Shown here in pieces: positions 28,024 through 38,065 of a stretch of 64,000 nucleotides of DNA; positions within the stretch are counted from its first letter, which is position 1; each line of letters opens with the position of its first letter. The position numbers and the translations under genes were made by a program. The notes under the pieces are model-generated. The model was given only the letters and a program-made list of their open reading frames with translations, was not told the origin of the DNA and did no database searches. Origin of the DNA: Cytophagales bacterium (lineage in GTDB: Bacteria; Pseudomonadota; Gammaproteobacteria; Burkholderiales; Burkholderiaceae_C); contig JASGCK010000002.1 in NCBI GenBank assembly GCA_030054145.1, positions 243,759 to 307,758 on the forward strand. The letters run 5' to 3'.

Positions 28024-29625
28024 TCAATGCCTAAAGTGCCTAACACCCGTAAACACCATCGCCACGCCGCGCTCGTTGGCGGCTGCTATCACTTCGTCGT
28101 CGCGCACGCTGCCGCCTGGTTGGATGACGCAGCTTGCGCCTGCGTCCACGACCACGTCTAGGCCGTCGCGGAAGGGGAAGAATGCGTCGCTGGCGACGAC
28201 TGAGCCTGCTAGCGAGAGGCCTGCGTTTTCGGCTTTGATACTGGCAATTTTTGCCGAGTCGATGCGCGACATTTGCCCTGCGCCTACGCCTAGCGTCATG
28301 CCGCCCTTGCAATAGACAATGGCGTTGGATTTAACGTATTTGGCAACGCTCCACGCAAACAATAAGTCTTGCAACTGCTGGGGCGTTGGCTGTTTGGTCG
28401 TCACGACTTTGAGGTCGGATAGTTTGAGTTCGTGGTTATCCGCGCTTTGCATGAGTAGCCCTGAGCCGACGCGCTTGACATCGCGGGCGTTGCGGCCTTG
28501 TTCCCACGCGGTGTTGCCATTGGGTTTGACGTTGTCAAGGTCAATTTTGAGCGCGCGCACATTCACTTTTTTCTTGAGTAGTTCGAGCGCGTCAGCATCA
28601 AAATCAGGCGCAATCAGCACCTCGACGAATAGCTTGGTCACGGCTTCCATGGTGGCTGCATCCACGCGGCGATTAAACGCGACGATGCCGCCAAAAGCTG
28701 ATGTGGGGTCGGTCTGCAAAGCCTTGCTGTATGCGGCCTGCGGGCCATCACCCGTCGCTACGCCACATGGGTTGGCGTGTTTGACGATCACGCACGCGCA
28801 AGCCTCAAAACTCTTTACGCACTCCCACGCCGCATCGGCGTCGGCTATGTTGTTGTAGGAAAGTTCCTTGCCCTGCAACTGCTGCGCGGTAACGATGGAG
28901 CCTGGCGCTGGATAGAGGTCGCGGTAAAAAGCCGCGTCTTGATGCGGGTTTTCGCCATAGCGCAAATCCTGCACTTTGACAAAACGGGAATTGGCCTGCG
29001 AGCCATATGTGGCGTGGCTTCCCGACATATCGCTCGGGTTGATGCTAGACAAATAATCGCTAATCGCCGCGTCGTAATTGCTGATGCGATTGAACGCAGC
29101 AACTGACAGCGCAAACTTGGTGGTGCTTGCCACCTCGCCCGTGCTCTTGAGTTGCGCGAGCACCTCGGCATATTGCGCCGCGTCGGTTAGCACGGCCACA
29201 TCGCGCCAGTTTTTGGCGGCGGAGCGCACCATGGCGGGGCCGCCAATGTCGATGTTCTCAATCGCGTCCTCAAGTGTGCAGCCTGCTTGGGCGACCGTGG
29301 CTTCAAACGGGTAGAGATTGACCACCAAAATGTCGATGGTGTTGATGCCGTGCTTGGCAAGGGCTGCCATGTGCTCGGGCGCATCGCGCCTTGCCAGCAA
29401 ACCCCCGTGGACATTGGGATGCAGCGTTTTCACGCGACCGTCCAGCATCTCGGGGAAGCCCGTCATATCGGCCACTTCGGTGACGGGCAAACCTGCGTCC
29501 GCGAGTAGTTTTGCTGTGCCGCCCGTTGAGAGCAATTTGATGCCAAGTGCGTGGAGTGATTGAGCCAATTCGACGATGCCCGTTTTGTCGGAAACGGAGA
29601 GAAGAGCGGTCAGTTGAGAAGTCAT
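28024..29625 (-). CDS. purH: bifunctional AICAR transformylase/IMP cyclohydrolase
   Basis: Last two steps of purine synthesis. The 533 residues start with the MGS-like cyclohydrolase domain ([48 protein letters not shown]) and continue with the transformylase ([34 protein letters not shown]). Third gene of dusB-fis-purH. An upstream in-frame TTG is ignored. Confidence 0.97.
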   Translation of the reverse strand: MTSQLTALLSVSDKTGIVELAQSLHALGIKLLSTGGTAKLLADAGLPVTEVADMTGFPEMLDGRVKTLHPNVHGGLLARRDAPEHMAALAKHGINTIDILVVNLYPFEATVAQAGCTLEDAIENIDIGGPAMVRSAAKNWRDVAVLTDAAQYAEVLAQLKSTGEVASTTKFALSVAAFNRISNYDAAISDYLSSINPSDMSGSHATYGSQANSRFVKVQDLRYGENPHQDAAFYRDLYPAPGSIVTAQQLQGKELSYNNIADADAAWECVKSFEACACVIVKHANPCGVATGDGPQAAYSKALQTDPTSAFGGIVAFNRRVDAATMEAVTKLFVEVLIAPDFDADALELLKKKVNVRALKIDLDNVKPNGNTAWEQGRNARDVKRVGSGLLMQSADNHELKLSDLKVVTTKQPTPQQLQDLLFAWSVAKYVKSNAIVYCKGGMTLGVGAGQMSRIDSAKIASIKAENAGLSLAGSVVASDAFFPFRDGLDVVVDAGASCVIQPGGSVRDDEVIAAANERGVAMVFTGVRHFRH

Positions 29626-29655
29626 GGGGATGCGCAAAAGTGTGCCCAGAGGCGT

Positions 29656-29886
29656 TCAAAGAGAGTATTCGGTTAATTTTTTACGCAGTGTGTTGCGGTT
29701 TACGCCCAGCCACTGCGCTGCTTTGGACTGATTGCCCGCCGCTTGCGTCATCACAGCATCGAGCAAAGGGCGCTCAAAACAAGCCAGCATCATCTCGTAC
29801 AAATTGTGCGGCGCAACGCCGTCTAAATCTTTGAAATACGCAGCCAAGCTCTCTCGGATGCAGGCATCTATTTTTTCTTTACTCAT
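29656..29886 (-). CDS. fis: nucleoid protein Fis family
   Basis: Seventy-six residues ending in the Fis helix-turn-helix QAAGNQSKAAQWLGVNRNTLRKKLTEY. The N-terminal part is shorter than in E. coli Fis (98 residues), as usual in betaproteobacteria. It lies 20 bases after dusB and 30 before purH, so the three form one operon. Confidence 0.93.
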   Translation of the reverse strand: MSKEKIDACIRESLAAYFKDLDGVAPHNLYEMMLACFERPLLDAVMTQAAGNQSKAAQWLGVNRNTLRKKLTEYSL

Positions 29887-29906
29887 TTTTATTTACTCAG
29901 AGGTCA

Positions 29907-30875
29907 CTATTGTTCAAAAAATTGATTCACAGCTTGTAATTGCTGCTCGCAAGTCTGGAGTGTGTTCATCTGCTGGCGAAAGGCTTCGCCGCCCGTCATG
30001 CCTTGCACGTACCAGCCAATATGCTTCCTAGCAGTATAAAGCCCCACTTGTTCGCCGTACAAATCGTAGTGCTCAAGCAGGTGCTCCAGCAGCAGCTTTT
30101 TAATCTCGTTCGCGCTAGGTGCGGCTAAATCCGTGCCATGCGCCAAAAAATGGACAATCTCGCGAAAAATCCACGGTCTGCCCTGCGCAGCACGGCCAAT
30201 CATCACCGCGTCCGCGCCTGTTGCCGCCAGTACGTCCTTCGCTTTTTGCGGCGTGGTGATATCGCCGTTTGCCACCACGGGCACGTACACCGCCGCTTTG
30301 ACGGCGGCAATGGTGTCGTACTCGGCAACGCCCTTGTAGCCCTGCTCGCGCGTGCGTCCGTGGATAGTGAGCATTTGCACGCCAGCTGATTCTGCGGCGC
30401 GTGCAATCGACACAGCATTTTTGTTATCCATGCTCCAGCCCGTGCGCATCTTCAAGGTCACGGGCACGCTTTGCGGTGAGCAAGCGCTCACAACAGCGGA
30501 GACAATCTGAAGCGCCAACGCTTCATCTTGCATCAACGCCGAGCCCGCCCATTTGTTGCACACCTTCTTGGCAGGACAACCCATATTGATGTCGATGATC
30601 TGCGCACCGCGGTCTATGTTGTAACGCGCCGCGTCCGCCATCATCTGCGCGTCCGTGCCGGCAATTTGAACGGCTATAGGCGCGATCTCGCCCGTGTGAT
30701 CGGCGCGGCGTGAGGTCTTCAAGCTATTCCATAAATCTTTGCGCGAAGTCACCATCTCTGACACCGCATAACCCGCGCCCAGCCGCTTGCACAGCTTGCG
30801 AAAGGGTCTGTCCGTCACGCCAGCCATCGGGGCGGCAAAGACGTTGTTGGGGAGGAGGTATTGACCGATTTGCAT
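29907..30875 (-). CDS. dusB: tRNA-dihydrouridine synthase B
   Basis: FMN enzyme that reduces uridines in tRNA. The 322 residues start MQIGQYLLPNNVFAAPMAGVTDRPFR and include DINMGCPAKKVCNKWAGSALM with the catalytic cysteine, and VVANGDITTPQKAKDVLAATGADAVMIGRAAQGRPWIF. The longer upstream frame reads through an REP element and is not coding. Confidence 0.95.
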   Translation of the reverse strand: MQIGQYLLPNNVFAAPMAGVTDRPFRKLCKRLGAGYAVSEMVTSRKDLWNSLKTSRRADHTGEIAPIAVQIAGTDAQMMADAARYNIDRGAQIIDINMGCPAKKVCNKWAGSALMQDEALALQIVSAVVSACSPQSVPVTLKMRTGWSMDNKNAVSIARAAESAGVQMLTIHGRTREQGYKGVAEYDTIAAVKAAVYVPVVANGDITTPQKAKDVLAATGADAVMIGRAAQGRPWIFREIVHFLAHGTDLAAPSANEIKKLLLEHLLEHYDLYGEQVGLYTARKHIGWYVQGMTGGEAFRQQMNTLQTCEQQLQAVNQFFEQ

Positions 30876-30956
30876 GATGAATGCTAATTGTCGCTTACGA
30901 AAACTCGCAATGCATCCGTTCGCATTGCGCCAGTCGAAATGCCGCTCTGTGGTGCA

Positions 30957-30983
30957 GGGCTTCGACAGGCTCAGCCCGAACGG
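30957..30983. repeat. REP-like palindrome, TTCGACAGGCTCAGCCCGAA family
   Basis: GGGCTTCGACAGGCTCAGCC followed by CGAACGG, upstream of dusB and just beyond the end of the truncated smr gene. The related TTCGCCCTGAGCTTGTCGAA copy lies in dctQ, and an 18-base identical part lies in the restriction-modification gene at 5287. Confidence 0.8.
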
Positions 30984-31019
30984 CAAGGGTATGTGAGTTT
31001 TGCTAGGTGAGTAAAACGA

Positions 31020-31193
31020 TCAGCGCACCAGCGGCGTGACACTGCCAATGGCTTTCATAAAAAGATCATGGCTGGAAGCCTTATCCCGCTTGGCTTGCAA
31101 GGCCACCTCCTTGGCAAGCCTTGCTGCTTCAGCCTCGCGGGCTAGGCGTTCTTTGAGTTCTGCTTGGATGTTTTTCAGGTCGGCTAGTTTCAT
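31020..31193 (-). pseudogene. truncated Smr/MutS2-family protein, N-terminal part only
   Basis: Fifty-seven residues, MKLADLKNIQAELKERLARE... to LFMKAIGSVTPLVR, resemble the coiled, charged N-terminus of bacterial Smr proteins, where LFARAVG-V-PL precedes the linker and Smr nuclease domain. Here a TGA follows and the next in-frame sequence runs into the REP at 30957, with no Smr domain (no DLHG motif). The start lies 13 bases after the radC stop. A genuine small protein is a weaker alternative. Confidence 0.6.
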
Positions 31194-31205
31194 GTTCTCG
31201 TCGCG

Positions 31206-31880
31206 TCAAAATGCGCCCACTTCAAGCATCGACAGCGCTTGATCTTTCCCCACAATGATGTGATCGAGCACGCGCACGTCAATCAGCGCAAGGGCTGCGC
31301 GTAGATTGTGGGTGAGCGCCTTGTCCGCTTCGGACGGCTGCACATCGCCGCTGGGGTGGTTATGCGCCAAAACCACCGCCGCCGCGCCGTGATGCAGCGT
31401 GCGCACGACCACTTCGCGCGGATAGACACTGGACATCGACAACGTGCCGCGAAAGAGTTCGTCGCAAGCAATGAGGCGCTGTTGGCTATCAAAAAACGCA
31501 ACGACAAAGCTCTCGTAGGGCAAGCTTCCGATGCGAAGGCGCAGATAGTCTTGCATGGCGCTCACCGACTCAAACACGGGCTTGTCCGCAAGGCGCTCCA
31601 CCAGCGCACGCCTTGCCAGCTCTAGCACGGCGAGCAACTCGGCACGTTTGGCCGGGCCAATGCCTTTGATCTTTTTGAGCGCGTCTGGCGCAGTGCTGAG
31701 CAATCCCGTGATACCGCCAAACTCATCCAATAACTCCTGCGCGAGCAGCAGCACATTCTTACCTGGCATCCCCGTTCGCAGCAGCAGCGCAAGTAATTCT
31801 GCGTCAGCCAGCGCATCCGCACCGCGCGTGAGCAGTTTTTCGCGCGGGCGGGCATCAGGCGGAAGATCGGTAAGGAGCAT
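31206..31880 (-). CDS. radC: RadC family JAB-domain protein
   Basis: A 224-residue protein with a helix-hairpin-helix region ([25 protein letters not shown]) and a JAMM metalloprotease-like domain with [15 protein letters not shown], the zinc ligands. The name implies DNA repair, though its role is disputed. It is divergent from fkpB. Confidence 0.94.
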   Translation of the reverse strand: MLLTDLPPDARPREKLLTRGADALADAELLALLLRTGMPGKNVLLLAQELLDEFGGITGLLSTAPDALKKIKGIGPAKRAELLAVLELARRALVERLADKPVFESVSAMQDYLRLRIGSLPYESFVVAFFDSQQRLIACDELFRGTLSMSSVYPREVVVRTLHHGAAAVVLAHNHPSGDVQPSEADKALTHNLRAALALIDVRVLDHIIVGKDQALSMLEVGAF

Positions 31881-31926
31881 GAAGAGATCCGTAGTGAAGA
31901 TAAATGCACGGGATAATTCAAGGATT

Positions 31927-32385
31927 ATGACAATTGAAACAACGGTTATTACCGAACACTCTTTTTTGACCCTGCACTACCGCCTCTCTAGCACGGATGG
32001 CACGGACATCATCAACACGTTCAACGACAAGCCTGCCACGATCACACTAGGCACGGGGCAGCTCTCGCCAGCGCTTGAAGCCCATCTGCTGGGGCTCGCT
32101 GAAGGTTCGCACGAAACGTTTGCCGTGCCCGCAAGCTCGGCAGCGTTCGGGGAGCGCAATCCTGACATGGTTCAATGGGTGGCGCGTAGTTTGTTAAAAA
32201 AACTGGGCGACAAAGATGAGTCCTACGCCGTGGGTGATGTGGTGCAGTTTCCTACCCCCGACGGACAAGCAACCTATGCGGGCGCGGTTCAAGCCGCCAA
32301 CGACGAATCTGTGCAATTCGACTTCAACCATCCACTGGCAGGTCAAGCCGTGCTGTTTGAGGCAAAAATTTTGGGCATCTTATGA
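31927..32385 (+). CDS. fkpB: FKBP-type peptidyl-prolyl isomerase, SlpA type
   Basis: A 152-residue FKBP with the inserted chaperone flap typical of SlyD/Slp[20 protein letters not shown], then [22 protein letters not shown] and the IF-domain ending in [18 protein letters not shown]. No histidine-rich tail, unlike SlyD. An upstream in-frame extension covers radC and is rejected. It overlaps ispH by 4 bases (ATGA). Confidence 0.93.
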   Translation: MTIETTVITEHSFLTLHYRLSSTDGTDIINTFNDKPATITLGTGQLSPALEAHLLGLAEGSHETFAVPASSAAFGERNPDMVQWVARSLLKKLGDKDESYAVGDVVQFPTPDGQATYAGAVQAANDESVQFDFNHPLAGQAVLFEAKILGIL

Positions 32386-33323
32386 GTGACTTACAAGAGA
32401 TCATCCTTGCCGAACCACGCGGGTTTTGCGCTGGCGTGGACCGTGCGATTGAAATCGTGGATCGCGCTTTAGAAAAATTTGGCGCGCCGATTTATGTGCG
32501 GCACGAGATCGTCCACAACACGTACGTTGTGAATGATTTGAAAGCACGGGGCGCGATCTTTATTGAGGAATTAGACGATGTGCCTGCGGGTGCAACCTTG
32601 GTCTTCTCAGCGCATGGTGTGAGCAAAGCCTTGCAGAAAGAGGCCCTCGCGCGTGGCTTCGCGGTGTTCGATGCGACTTGTCCGCTCGTCACAAAGGTTC
32701 ATGTGGAAGTGGCAAAGCTTGCCCGCGAAGGCTTTGAGTTCATCATGATTGGTCACAAAGGTCACCCCGAAGTAGAAGGCACGATGGGGCAGTTAGATGG
32801 CGGCATCCATTTGGTTGAGGACGTGGCTGATGTCGCCAAAATAAAACCTGCGCAAACTGAGAAGCTCGCGCTCGTCACGCAAACCACTTTGAGTGTGGAT
32901 GATGCGGCGGATATCTCCAATGCGGTATTGGCAAGGTTTCCCGCAGTGCGCCTCCCCAAAATGCAAGACATCTGTTATGCCACGCAAAATCGCCAAGATG
33001 CCGTTAAAGTTCTATCGTCACAAGTCGATTTGATGATCGTTGTGGGCAGCCCCACCAGCTCCAACAGCAACCGTTTGACTGAGCTTGCTAAAAAACGAGG
33101 CGTTGCAAGCTATATGGTTGATAGCGCCGCAGAAGTCCAGCCAGCATGGCTTGAGGGCGTAATGCGTGTGGGTGTTACAGCGGGCGCTTCAGCTCCCGAC
33201 GTGTTGGTACAAGCGGTCATCGCGCGCATCAAAGCGCTGGGTGCTTTGTCGGTCACGCAAGTTAAAAAAATGGATGGCGTGCGCGAGACTACTAAATTCC
33301 CTCTGCCCAAAGGCTTGAAATAA
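32382..33323 (+). CDS. ispH: 4-hydroxy-3-methylbut-2-enyl diphosphate reductase
   Basis: Iron-sulfur enzyme that makes IPP and DMAPP, the last step of the MEP isoprenoid route. The 313 residues carry three cluster cysteines in [21 protein letters not shown] and [11 protein letters not shown], plus [13 protein letters not shown]. It is the second gene of the fkpB-ispH pair. Confidence 0.97.
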   Translation: MSDLQEIILAEPRGFCAGVDRAIEIVDRALEKFGAPIYVRHEIVHNTYVVNDLKARGAIFIEELDDVPAGATLVFSAHGVSKALQKEALARGFAVFDATCPLVTKVHVEVAKLAREGFEFIMIGHKGHPEVEGTMGQLDGGIHLVEDVADVAKIKPAQTEKLALVTQTTLSVDDAADISNAVLARFPAVRLPKMQDICYATQNRQDAVKVLSSQVDLMIVVGSPTSSNSNRLTELAKKRGVASYMVDSAAEVQPAWLEGVMRVGVTAGASAPDVLVQAVIARIKALGALSVTQVKKMDGVRETTKFPLPKGLK

Positions 33324-33343
33324 TCAAAGAACTCCGCTATAAT
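33315..33343 (+). promoter_or_regulatory. sigma-70 promoter for tRNA-Gly
   Basis: TTGAAA at 33315-33320 and TATAAT at 33338-33343 with a 17-base spacer, ending 11 bases before the tRNA. The -35 box lies inside the ispH end. Confidence 0.8.
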
Positions 33344-33354
33344 TCGACTCACTC

Positions 33355-33430
33355 GCGGGAGTAGCTCAGTTGGTAGAGCGCAACCTTGCCAAGGTTGAGG
33401 TCGAGAGTTCGAGACTCTTTTCCCGCTCCA
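33355..33430 (+). tRNA. tRNA-Gly(GCC)
   Basis: Seventy-six bases with acceptor GCGGGAG/CTCCCGC-like pairing, GTTCGAG T-loop, anticodon GCC between ACCTT and AAGGT, and encoded CCA. Confidence 0.95.
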
Positions 33431-33492
33431 AATTTCAAGTGATCAAGGGAAGTCATCAAGCGGTGTCTTCCCTTTTTCATCTAGTCAATGAC

Positions 33493-33566
33493 GGTGCGAT
33501 AGCAAAGCGGTTATGCCCCGGATTGCAAATCCGGTCAGCCCAGTTCGACTCTGGGTCGCACCTCCA
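33493..33566 (+). tRNA. tRNA-Cys(GCA)
   Basis: Seventy-four bases with acceptor GGTGCGA/TCGCACC, anticodon GCA in loop TTGCAAA, T-loop GTTCGAC and CCA encoded. It lies 62 bases after tRNA-Gly, probably on one transcript. Confidence 0.95.
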
Positions 33567-33574
33567 CCCTCTTT

Positions 33575-33973
33575 ATGATGACGATTCCCTCTTCTGAGAT
33601 CACGCTCACCGCCATGCGGGCACAAGGTGCGGGTGGTCAAAACGTGAATAAGGTCTCTAGCGCGATTCATTTGCGTTTTGATATCAATGCCTCAACACTC
33701 GCTGATGAGGTCAAAAAGCGGCTTTTGGCATTGCCTGATAACCGCATCACCAAGAATGGTGTCGTGGTAATCAAGGCTCAGGCGCATCGGACGCAAGAGA
33801 TGAACAAAATGGATGCGCTACTGCGGCTGCACGAACTGGTAAGCAGTGCCGAGTTAGCACCTAAACTGCGCCGCAAAACGAAGCCCACAAAGGCATCTCA
33901 GCAAGAGCGTTTAAATATCAAAAGTCTACGCGGCGAAAAAAAGACACTTCGTGCGAAAGTGCTAAACGAATAA
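33575..33973 (+). CDS. arfB: alternative ribosome-rescue factor ArfB
   Basis: Peptidyl-tRNA hydrolase that frees stalled ribosomes. The 132 residues have the catalytic GGQ in AQGAGGQNVNKVSSAIHLRF and a basic C-terminal tail (LRRKTKPTKASQQERLNIK) that fits the mRNA channel. The start is 8 bases after tRNA-Cys; a second ATG follows directly. Confidence 0.93.
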   Translation: MMTIPSSEITLTAMRAQGAGGQNVNKVSSAIHLRFDINASTLADEVKKRLLALPDNRITKNGVVVIKAQAHRTQEMNKMDALLRLHELVSSAELAPKLRRKTKPTKASQQERLNIKSLRGEKKTLRAKVLNE

Positions 33974-34016
33974 ATGACTGCACAAACAAGTACTGTGCAA
34001 ATAAAGTTTTGAGCCA

Positions 34017-34430
34017 TTATTGCGGCACGCCTTGATTGCGCATCCAATCTGCCGTTTGGAAAAAACTCTCATGCAGTCGCTGTTGCAATGCGGTGTCAAC
34101 GCCCGCCTCTTGCATGGCTTGACTCATACACGCCAACCACTGATCGCGCTCAGCAATACCAATCGCAAACGGCAAATGACGTGCCCTTAACATGGGATGC
34201 CCAAAGCGCTCGGTGTAATGTTGCGGGCCGCCCATCCAACCACATAAAAACCAAAAAAGTCGCTGACGTGCATTGCTTAAATCCGTGCCATGCGAAGCGC
34301 GTAGTTTTGCATAAGATGGCTCGATATCCATCAAATCATAAAAGCGCTCTACCAGCGTTTTTATATTGCTCTCGCCGCCAATCCATTCAAAAATGGAATT
34401 GTGTGTCGGCTTTTCTTGAATTTGAATCAC
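34017..34430 (-). CDS. group II truncated haemoglobin
   Basis: A 137-residue haem protein that binds oxygen or nitric oxide. It shows ERFYDLMD, LFWFLCGWMGGPQHYTERFGHPMLRARHLPF (the conserved Trp and proximal-His region) as in TrHbO. I choose GTG at 34430 because AGGAAG lies 7 bases before it; the longer frame would run through a homopolymer tract. That tract may influence its expression. Confidence 0.88.
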   Translation of the reverse strand: MIQIQEKPTHNSIFEWIGGESNIKTLVERFYDLMDIEPSYAKLRASHGTDLSNARQRLFWFLCGWMGGPQHYTERFGHPMLRARHLPFAIGIAERDQWLACMSQAMQEAGVDTALQQRLHESFFQTADWMRNQGVPQ

Positions 34431-34447
34431 TTCATCACTTCCTAGAT

Positions 34448-34465
34448 CCCCCCCCCAAAAAAAAA
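34448..34465. repeat. C9A9 homopolymer tract
   Basis: Nine C then nine A on the plus strand, read as T9G9 in the leader of the haemoglobin gene, ending 4 bases before its AGGAAG site. Such tracts slip during replication and sequencing. Confidence 0.85.
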
Positions 34466-34625
34466 GGAGCAAGTAGGGCCGGGGAGATGCCATACAAGCC
34501 ACGTATTTATTGAACTTTACTTTTTATGATTTCGATTTGTTCCCCTGTTAGCCCCCCCACTTTGCATTGGCAGTCGGTGCATCACTTTGTACTTTAATGA
34601 ACAGCTAGCATCCTGTTTTACCAAT

Positions 34626-34662
34626 GAAAAAAGCCGTTTACTGTATGCTAGTAAACGGCTTT
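34626..34662 (-). terminator. rho-independent terminator after initiator tRNA
   Basis: A perfect 12-base stem, AAGCCGTTTACT/AGTAAACGGCTT with a 7-base loop, followed on the minus strand by a T-run. It closes the alpha operon/tRNA transcript. The stretch 34503-34625 between it and the haemoglobin leader holds nothing that I recognise. Confidence 0.92.
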
Positions 34663-34673
34663 AAACTTGGTAG

Positions 34674-34750
<77 letters not shown>

Positions 34751-34803
34751 TCAGATTTGGTAAGAGGACTGATTATGATTCAGTGCGCTCAAATTGTCAA
34801 TGT

Positions 34804-35199
34804 TTATTCTGCTTTTGCGTCTACGGGAGCCGCATCAGGATTGGGGCGATCAACCAGCTCAACAAACGCCATGGGTGCGTTATCGCCTTGGCGAAAGCCC
34901 ATTTTCAAAATGCGGGTATAGCCGCCTGGACGTGCTTGATAGCGCGGCCCGAGATCCGCGAAAAGTTTCACAACGCTATCACGATCACGCAAGCGATCAA
35001 ACGCTAAACGCTTATTTGCTAGTGTGGGATTTTTAGCCAACGTAATCATCGGCTCAATCACGCGGCGAAGCTCTTTTGCTTTTGGGAGCGTTGTTTTAAT
35101 CGCTTCATGTTCAATCAGCGAATTCATCATGTTTTGCAGCATCGCTAGGCGGTGCGAGCTGGTTCGGTTGAGTTTGCGTAGTCCAAGTCCGTGGCGCAT
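34804..35199 (-). CDS. rplQ: 50S ribosomal protein L17
   Basis: A 131-residue protein starting [24 protein letters not shown], with [15 protein letters not shown] and a long acidic end ([15 protein letters not shown]). Last gene of the alpha operon. Confidence 0.97.
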   Translation of the reverse strand: MRHGLGLRKLNRTSSHRLAMLQNMMNSLIEHEAIKTTLPKAKELRRVIEPMITLAKNPTLANKRLAFDRLRDRDSVVKLFADLGPRYQARPGGYTRILKMGFRQGDNAPMAFVELVDRPNPDAAPVDAKAE

Positions 35200-35267
35200 T
35201 ATTTTTCCTTTAAAAAGTTTTTTATTAAAAGCGCAGCCGTATCAGGTACTGCGCAGTTTCAGACGAT

Positions 35268-36269
35268 TTATTTATCGCCCAAACCAGCTGGCGGCCAGTT
35301 ATCAATTTTCATACCTAAAGTCAATCCGCGTGAAGCCAACACTTCTTTGATTTCGTTGAGCGATTTACGACCCAAATTAGGCGTCTTCAAGAGCTCGTTC
35401 TCTGAGCGAATCACAAGATCACCAATGTAGAAAATGTTTTCAGCTTTCAAGCAGTTGGCCGAGCGAACAGTCAACTCAAGCTCGTCTACTGGACGAAGCA
35501 ACACGGGATCGTAGCTTTGCGTGCTCATATGCGCAGACCCTGCGACAGGGGCATCAAACGCATTCAAAACAGAGCCTTCTAACTGAGCAAACACAACTAA
35601 TTGCTCGACCAAGATTTTGGCTGAGGCTCGCACAGCCTCTTCGGCAGTGATAACACCATTGGTTTCGATTTCCAAAACCAATTTATCCAAATCGGTACGC
35701 TGTTCAACACGCGCACTTTCAACTTTGTAGCTCACACGCTTCACAGGCGAATAAGACGCATCCATCATGATGCGACCAATTGACTGCACGGGGTCTTCAC
35801 CATAACGGCGAACGTTACCTGGCACGTAGCCACGTCCCGCTTCGACTTTAATCTGCATATCCAATTTGCCACCTTGCGAGAAGTTGGCAATGATGTGCTC
35901 GGGATTCAAAATCTCTACATCGTGCGGCGTTTGGATATCGGCAGCGGTGACAGCGCCAACACCTTCTTTGCGCAGGCTAAGCGTGACTTCTTCGCGGTTG
36001 TGCAATTTAAAGACCACGCCTTTTAAATTTAACAGCAACGTCACAACGTCTTCTTGCACGCCATCAATTGAAGCGTACTCGTGTAGCACACCAGAAATAG
36101 TCACTTCGGTTGGTGCATAACCTTCCATCGAAGAGAGTAACACGCGGCGAATTGCATTTCCCATCGTGTGTCCGAAACCACGCTCAAATGGTTCTAGGGT
36201 TACTTCTGCGCGGTTGTGACCCAATTGCGTGACTTGAATATTTTTTGGCTTGAGCAAGTTATTTTGCAT
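35268..36269 (-). CDS. rpoA: RNA polymerase alpha subunit
   Basis: The 333 residues hold the N-terminal assembly domain ([23 protein letters not shown]) and the C-terminal DNA- and activator-binding domain ([44 protein letters not shown]). It lies between rpsD and rplQ with longer spacers than usual on both sides. Confidence 0.98.
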   Translation of the reverse strand: MQNNLLKPKNIQVTQLGHNRAEVTLEPFERGFGHTMGNAIRRVLLSSMEGYAPTEVTISGVLHEYASIDGVQEDVVTLLLNLKGVVFKLHNREEVTLSLRKEGVGAVTAADIQTPHDVEILNPEHIIANFSQGGKLDMQIKVEAGRGYVPGNVRRYGEDPVQSIGRIMMDASYSPVKRVSYKVESARVEQRTDLDKLVLEIETNGVITAEEAVRASAKILVEQLVVFAQLEGSVLNAFDAPVAGSAHMSTQSYDPVLLRPVDELELTVRSANCLKAENIFYIGDLVIRSENELLKTPNLGRKSLNEIKEVLASRGLTLGMKIDNWPPAGLGDK

Positions 36270-36304
36270 GGGATTACCTTTGTAAATTGTTCTTTGGGCG
36301 TTTA

Positions 36305-36334
36305 CGAAATAGTAGCGTTATGTCAACTATTTCG
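36305..36334 (-). other. hairpin in the rpsD-rpoA spacer
   Basis: CGAAATAGT and ACTATTTCG form a 9-base stem around a 12-base loop in a 112-base spacer. No T-run follows, so it is more likely an RNA processing or stability element than a terminator. Confidence 0.5.
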
Positions 36335-36381
36335 GCAAACAGTCAAGCTAAGTTAGCCAAAAATATGACTAACCTTTCATT

Positions 36382-37005
36382 TTACCGTGAATACAACTCA
36401 ACAATTAACGATTCGTTAATGTCAGCGCCGAACTCATCACGATCAGGAGATTTTTTGAAAGTTCCCTCAACCTTATCAACGTTCACTTCAACCCAAGCAG
36501 GCAAGCCAATTTGGGTGGCCAATTGCAACGCTTCAGAAATCCGCACCTGTTTCTTCGATTTTTCACGCACCGAAATCACATCACCAACTTTGACTGCTGC
36601 TGATGGAATGTTATTGGGCTGTCCGTTAATCAAAATCGCTTTATGCGACACAAGTTGACGCGCCTCAGCACGAGTGGATGCGAATCCCATACGATAAACA
36701 ACGTTATCAAGGCGCGACTCAAGCAAGGACAACAAGTTTGCGCCTGAATTGCCCCGACGACGATCCGCCTCCTCGAAATAACGACGGAATTGGCGCTCCA
36801 AAATACCGTACATACGTTTTACTTTTTGCTTTTCTCGCAATTGCAAACCGAAGTCAGATGTTCGTTGACCCGAAGTACGACCGTGCTGCCCCGGTTTTGA
36901 GTCAAATTTTGCTTTATCGCTAATAGAACGACGAGCGCTCTTTAGAAACAAATCGGTGCCTTCACGGCGAGAGAGTTTGGCCTTGGGGCCTAAGTAACGT
37001 GCCAC
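36382..37005 (-). CDS. rpsD: 30S ribosomal protein S4
   Basis: A 207-residue primary rRNA-binding protein: [22 protein letters not shown]4 domain [34 protein letters not shown]. In E. coli S4 represses its own operon; whether that holds here is not visible. No zinc cysteines at the start. Confidence 0.97.
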   Translation of the reverse strand: MARYLGPKAKLSRREGTDLFLKSARRSISDKAKFDSKPGQHGRTSGQRTSDFGLQLREKQKVKRMYGILERQFRRYFEEADRRRGNSGANLLSLLESRLDNVVYRMGFASTRAEARQLVSHKAILINGQPNNIPSAAVKVGDVISVREKSKKQVRISEALQLATQIGLPAWVEVNVDKVEGTFKKSPDRDEFGADINESLIVELYSR

Positions 37006-37030
37006 TTTAATTTCCTTTATATGTCATCTA

Positions 37031-37071
37031 CCATTATTTTCATAATGGGAGCTAGCTTAAAAAAAGCTAGC
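37031..37071 (-). other. two tandem hairpins in the rpsK-rpsD spacer
   Basis: CCATTAT-TTTC-ATAATGG (37031-37048) and GCTAGCTT-AAAAA-AAGCTAGC (37051-37071) are perfect stems of 7 and 8 pairs in a 105-base spacer. On the minus strand the second has a T5 loop, not a trailing T-run. They may be control or processing sites for the rpsD part of the operon. Confidence 0.55.
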
Positions 37072-37110
37072 GGTGGGCTTGTGATTAAAAAATATCAGCG
37101 CCGTATTCAA

Positions 37111-37515
37111 TCAAATACGACGACGCTTTTGTGGACGGCATCCGTTGTGCGGAACGGGTGTCACATCGGCAATTTGATTAATGCGAATACCAAGTGCAGC
37201 AAGGGCACGCACAGAAGACTCGCGACCAGGGCCCGGGCCTTTGATTTCAACGTCTAGATTCTTAATGCCTTGCTCCTGCGCCGCACGACCAGCAACTTCA
37301 GATGCAACCTGCGCTGCAAATGGTGTTGACTTACGTGAGCCTTTGAAGCCTTGACCACCAGAAGATGCCCAAGCCAAAGAGTTTCCTTGACGATCGGTAA
37401 TCGTAATGATGGTGTTATTGAACGATGCGTGAACGTGTGCAATGCCATCCGCGACATTTTTGCGGATTTTTTTGCGGACACGTTGTGAGGCGGAGTTAGA
37501 TGGTGCTTTTGCCAT
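37111..37515 (-). CDS. rpsK: 30S ribosomal protein S11
   Basis: A 134-residue protein with [39 protein letters not shown] and the basic end [15 protein letters not shown]. It shapes the mRNA exit side of the 30S platform. Confidence 0.98.
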   Translation of the reverse strand: MAKAPSNSASQRVRKKIRKNVADGIAHVHASFNNTIITITDRQGNSLAWASSGGQGFKGSRKSTPFAAQVASEVAGRAAQEQGIKNLDVEIKGPGPGRESSVRALAALGIRINQIADVTPVPHNGCRPQKRRRI

Positions 37516-37529
37516 GATTTACTCTTTTC

Positions 37530-37895
37530 TTATTTTTTGAGTGACTGAGCAGCCTTACGCGGACCCTTGCGAGTACGTGCATTGGTACGTGTGCGTTGAC
37601 CGCGCATCGGTAGACCACGGCGGTGGCGAAAGCCACGATAGCAACCAATATCCATCAATCGTTTGATATTCATCGTGGTTTCACGACGAAGATCCCCTTC
37701 AATGGTGAAGAGTGCGATTTGGTCGCGAATTTTCTCTAAATCACCGTCCGTTAAGTCTTTAACTTTTTTGGAATAAGCAATATCACACGCGGCGCAAATT
37801 TTGCGTGCGCGAGTGCGACCAATGCCAAAAATAGCGGTCAACCCAATCTCAGCGTGCTGATGTGGGGGGATATTAATACCAGCGATACGTGCCAT
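37530..37895 (-). CDS. rpsM: 30S ribosomal protein S13
   Basis: A 121-residue protein starting [22 protein letters not shown], with [22 protein letters not shown] near the end, which contacts tRNA. First gene of the alpha operon. Confidence 0.98.
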   Translation of the reverse strand: MARIAGINIPPHQHAEIGLTAIFGIGRTRARKICAACDIAYSKKVKDLTDGDLEKIRDQIALFTIEGDLRRETTMNIKRLMDIGCYRGFRHRRGLPMRGQRTRTNARTRKGPRKAAQSLKK

Positions 37896-37918
37896 ATATA
37901 CCTCTAAAACCTATTAAA

Positions 37919-38032
37919 TTAACCTTGGCGTTGCTTATGACGTGGATCTGTGCAAATAACACGAACCACGCCCTTGCGACGAATGATTTTGCAATTACGG
38001 CAAATTTTCTTAACCGATGCGGAAACTTTCAT
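37919..38032 (-). CDS. rpmJ: 50S ribosomal protein L36
   Basis: Thirty-seven residues, [20 protein letters not shown] and onward to HKQRQG, with the zinc-binding C-x2-C, a later Cys and His of the C+ form. Last gene of the spc operon, 33 bases after infA. Confidence 0.96.
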   Translation of the reverse strand: MKVSASVKKICRNCKIIRRKGVVRVICTDPRHKQRQG

Positions 38033-38065
38033 TTCACTCTCCTATATAAACGAGCAGTCACCTGA

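Noticed and set aside
29547..30031. Plus-strand frames over fis and purH
   Set aside because: Antisense shadows of recognised genes with no family match.
33653..33667. Fifteen bases in arfB identical to the yqeY end (GTCTCTAGCGCGATT)
   Set aside because: Both encode VSSAI with the same codons; too short and no flanking similarity, so chance is enough.
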